This document shows positions 5,139 to 5,358 of a DNA stretch of 5,358 bases, piece by piece. Position 1 is the stretch's first letter. Each line of letters starts with the position of its first letter. Origin of the DNA: Candidatus Bathyarchaeota archaeon (GTDB taxonomy: Archaea; Thermoproteota; Bathyarchaeia; TCS64); contig DAOVEE010000129.1 in NCBI GenBank assembly GCA_030669135.1, positions 1 to 5,358 of the forward strand, in the 5' to 3' direction. The translations under genes and the position numbers were made by a program. The notes beneath the pieces were generated by a model. It saw only the letters and a program-made list of their open reading frames with translations, had not been told where the DNA came from and did no database searches.

Positions 5139-5146
5139 ATTTATAA
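5139..5146 (-). promoter_or_regulatory. Strong TATA-like box near the cupin start
   Basis: TTATAAAT (minus strand) is a near-ideal archaeal TATA box, but its centre is only about 16 bases before GTG 5127. The usual 26-bp spacing would start the RNA inside the annotated gene. Either the box is not the one used, or the true start or transcript is unusual. Confidence 0.45.
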
Positions 5147-5215
5147 TTTCTTGGCTGTTGTATTCCTGTGTGAATAAGGCTCCGCCCCGTCCTTTTATTA
5201 ACGAATAATATTTAC

Positions 5216-5223
5216 TATAAAAA
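5216..5223 (+). promoter_or_regulatory. TATA box of the HTH regulator gene
   Basis: TATAAAAA, in a CTATAAAAAATTA context, is centred about 26 bp before 5245. Transcription would begin near GTG 5242/5245. That allows either a leaderless start there or a leader of some 20 bases before ATG 5266. Confidence 0.55.
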
Positions 5224-5265
5224 ATTACGAAAAGAATATATGTGGTGACGGTGCCTCCCATAGCC

Positions 5266-5358
5266 ATGCTTCCCGCTATAGACATAATACCAGACAGGAG
5301 ACGGAAGATCGCTCTAACCCAGACCCAGCTAGCGGACATGGCAGGGGTCAGCCAGAGC
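5266..5358 (+). CDS. Xre-family HTH regulator, N-terminal part
   Basis: The window ends after 31 codons: MLPAIDIIPDRRRKIALTQ, then TQLADMAGVSQS. The R-R-x-x-I-A-L-T-Q-x-Q-L-A-x-x-A-G-V-S-Q-S pattern is the first half of an Xre/Cro-type helix-turn-helix. The opening LP...I..RR is typical of archaeal regulators that carry this HTH followed by CBS domains, though no CBS part is visible here. The frame is open upstream to a TAA at 5218, so GTG 5242, 5245 or 5251 are alternative starts. The TATA position would suit a leaderless GTG, while the family's usual N-terminus favours ATG 5266. It diverges from the cupin gene across a 138-bp AT-rich spacer and could control it. Confidence 0.8.
   Translation, partial: MLPAIDIIPDRRRKIALTQTQLADMAGVSQS

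Noticed and set aside
5076..5339. Minus-strand open frame of 87 codons upstream of the cupin
   Set aside because: It covers an AT-rich promoter spacer and the antisense of the HTH gene, and overlaps the cupin start in another frame.
1..5358. tRNA, rRNA, CRISPR array, insertion sequence or toxin-antitoxin pair
   Set aside because: No cloverleaf-like T-loop motif, spaced repeats, transposase motif or toxin partner next to the RHH gene was seen by eye. An undetected small RNA cannot be excluded.

Overview
The window comes from an archaeon of moderately high GC. It encodes transcription factor B (TFIIB), the translation factor aIF5A next to deoxyhypusine synthase, and an M55-type D-aminopeptidase. 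Several genes are preceded by TATA-like boxes, some at leaderless spacing, and T-runs follow some genes. The sequence alone does not fix the lineage. A TACK-group archaeon (Nitrososphaerota or Bathyarchaeia-like) is my guess, at low confidence.

Layout. 1-439 (+): C-terminal end of an M55 D-aminopeptidase. 529-1260 (+): a PD-(D/E)XK-fold protein resembling MmcB. 1257-2192 (-): transcription factor B; its stop codon overlaps the stop of the nuclease-like gene in a convergent 4-bp overlap. 2193-2277: a short divergent control region with a TATA-like box, two inverted repeats and an exact 8-bp direct repeat with a 10-bp period. 2278-2847 (+): a ribbon-helix-helix protein with a 140-residue C-terminal domain I do not recognise. 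2925-3323 and 3334-4269 (+): aIF5A and deoxyhypusine synthase, a substrate and its modifying enzyme, in a tight two-gene operon.

4270-4707 has no intact gene. On the minus strand it holds two decayed genes. One is a frameshifted, truncated protein of the pyruvate-kinase C-terminal-domain-like family. The other is a 25-codon relic ending in a short-chain dehydrogenase C-terminal signature, abutting the deoxyhypusine synthase stop. 4708-5127 (-): a small cupin that may once have been first in an operon with those relics. 5266-5358 (+): the first 31 codons of an Xre-type helix-turn-helix regulator, divergent from the cupin and cut by the window end.

Functionally the window is mostly information processing (basal transcription, hypusination) plus small regulators and a metabolic island in decay. 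I see no mobile element, CRISPR array, tRNA or rRNA. I do not see a clear new multi-gene system. The points most worth a second look are the RHH protein with its probable operator beside TFB, and the pseudogene strip at 4261-4637.
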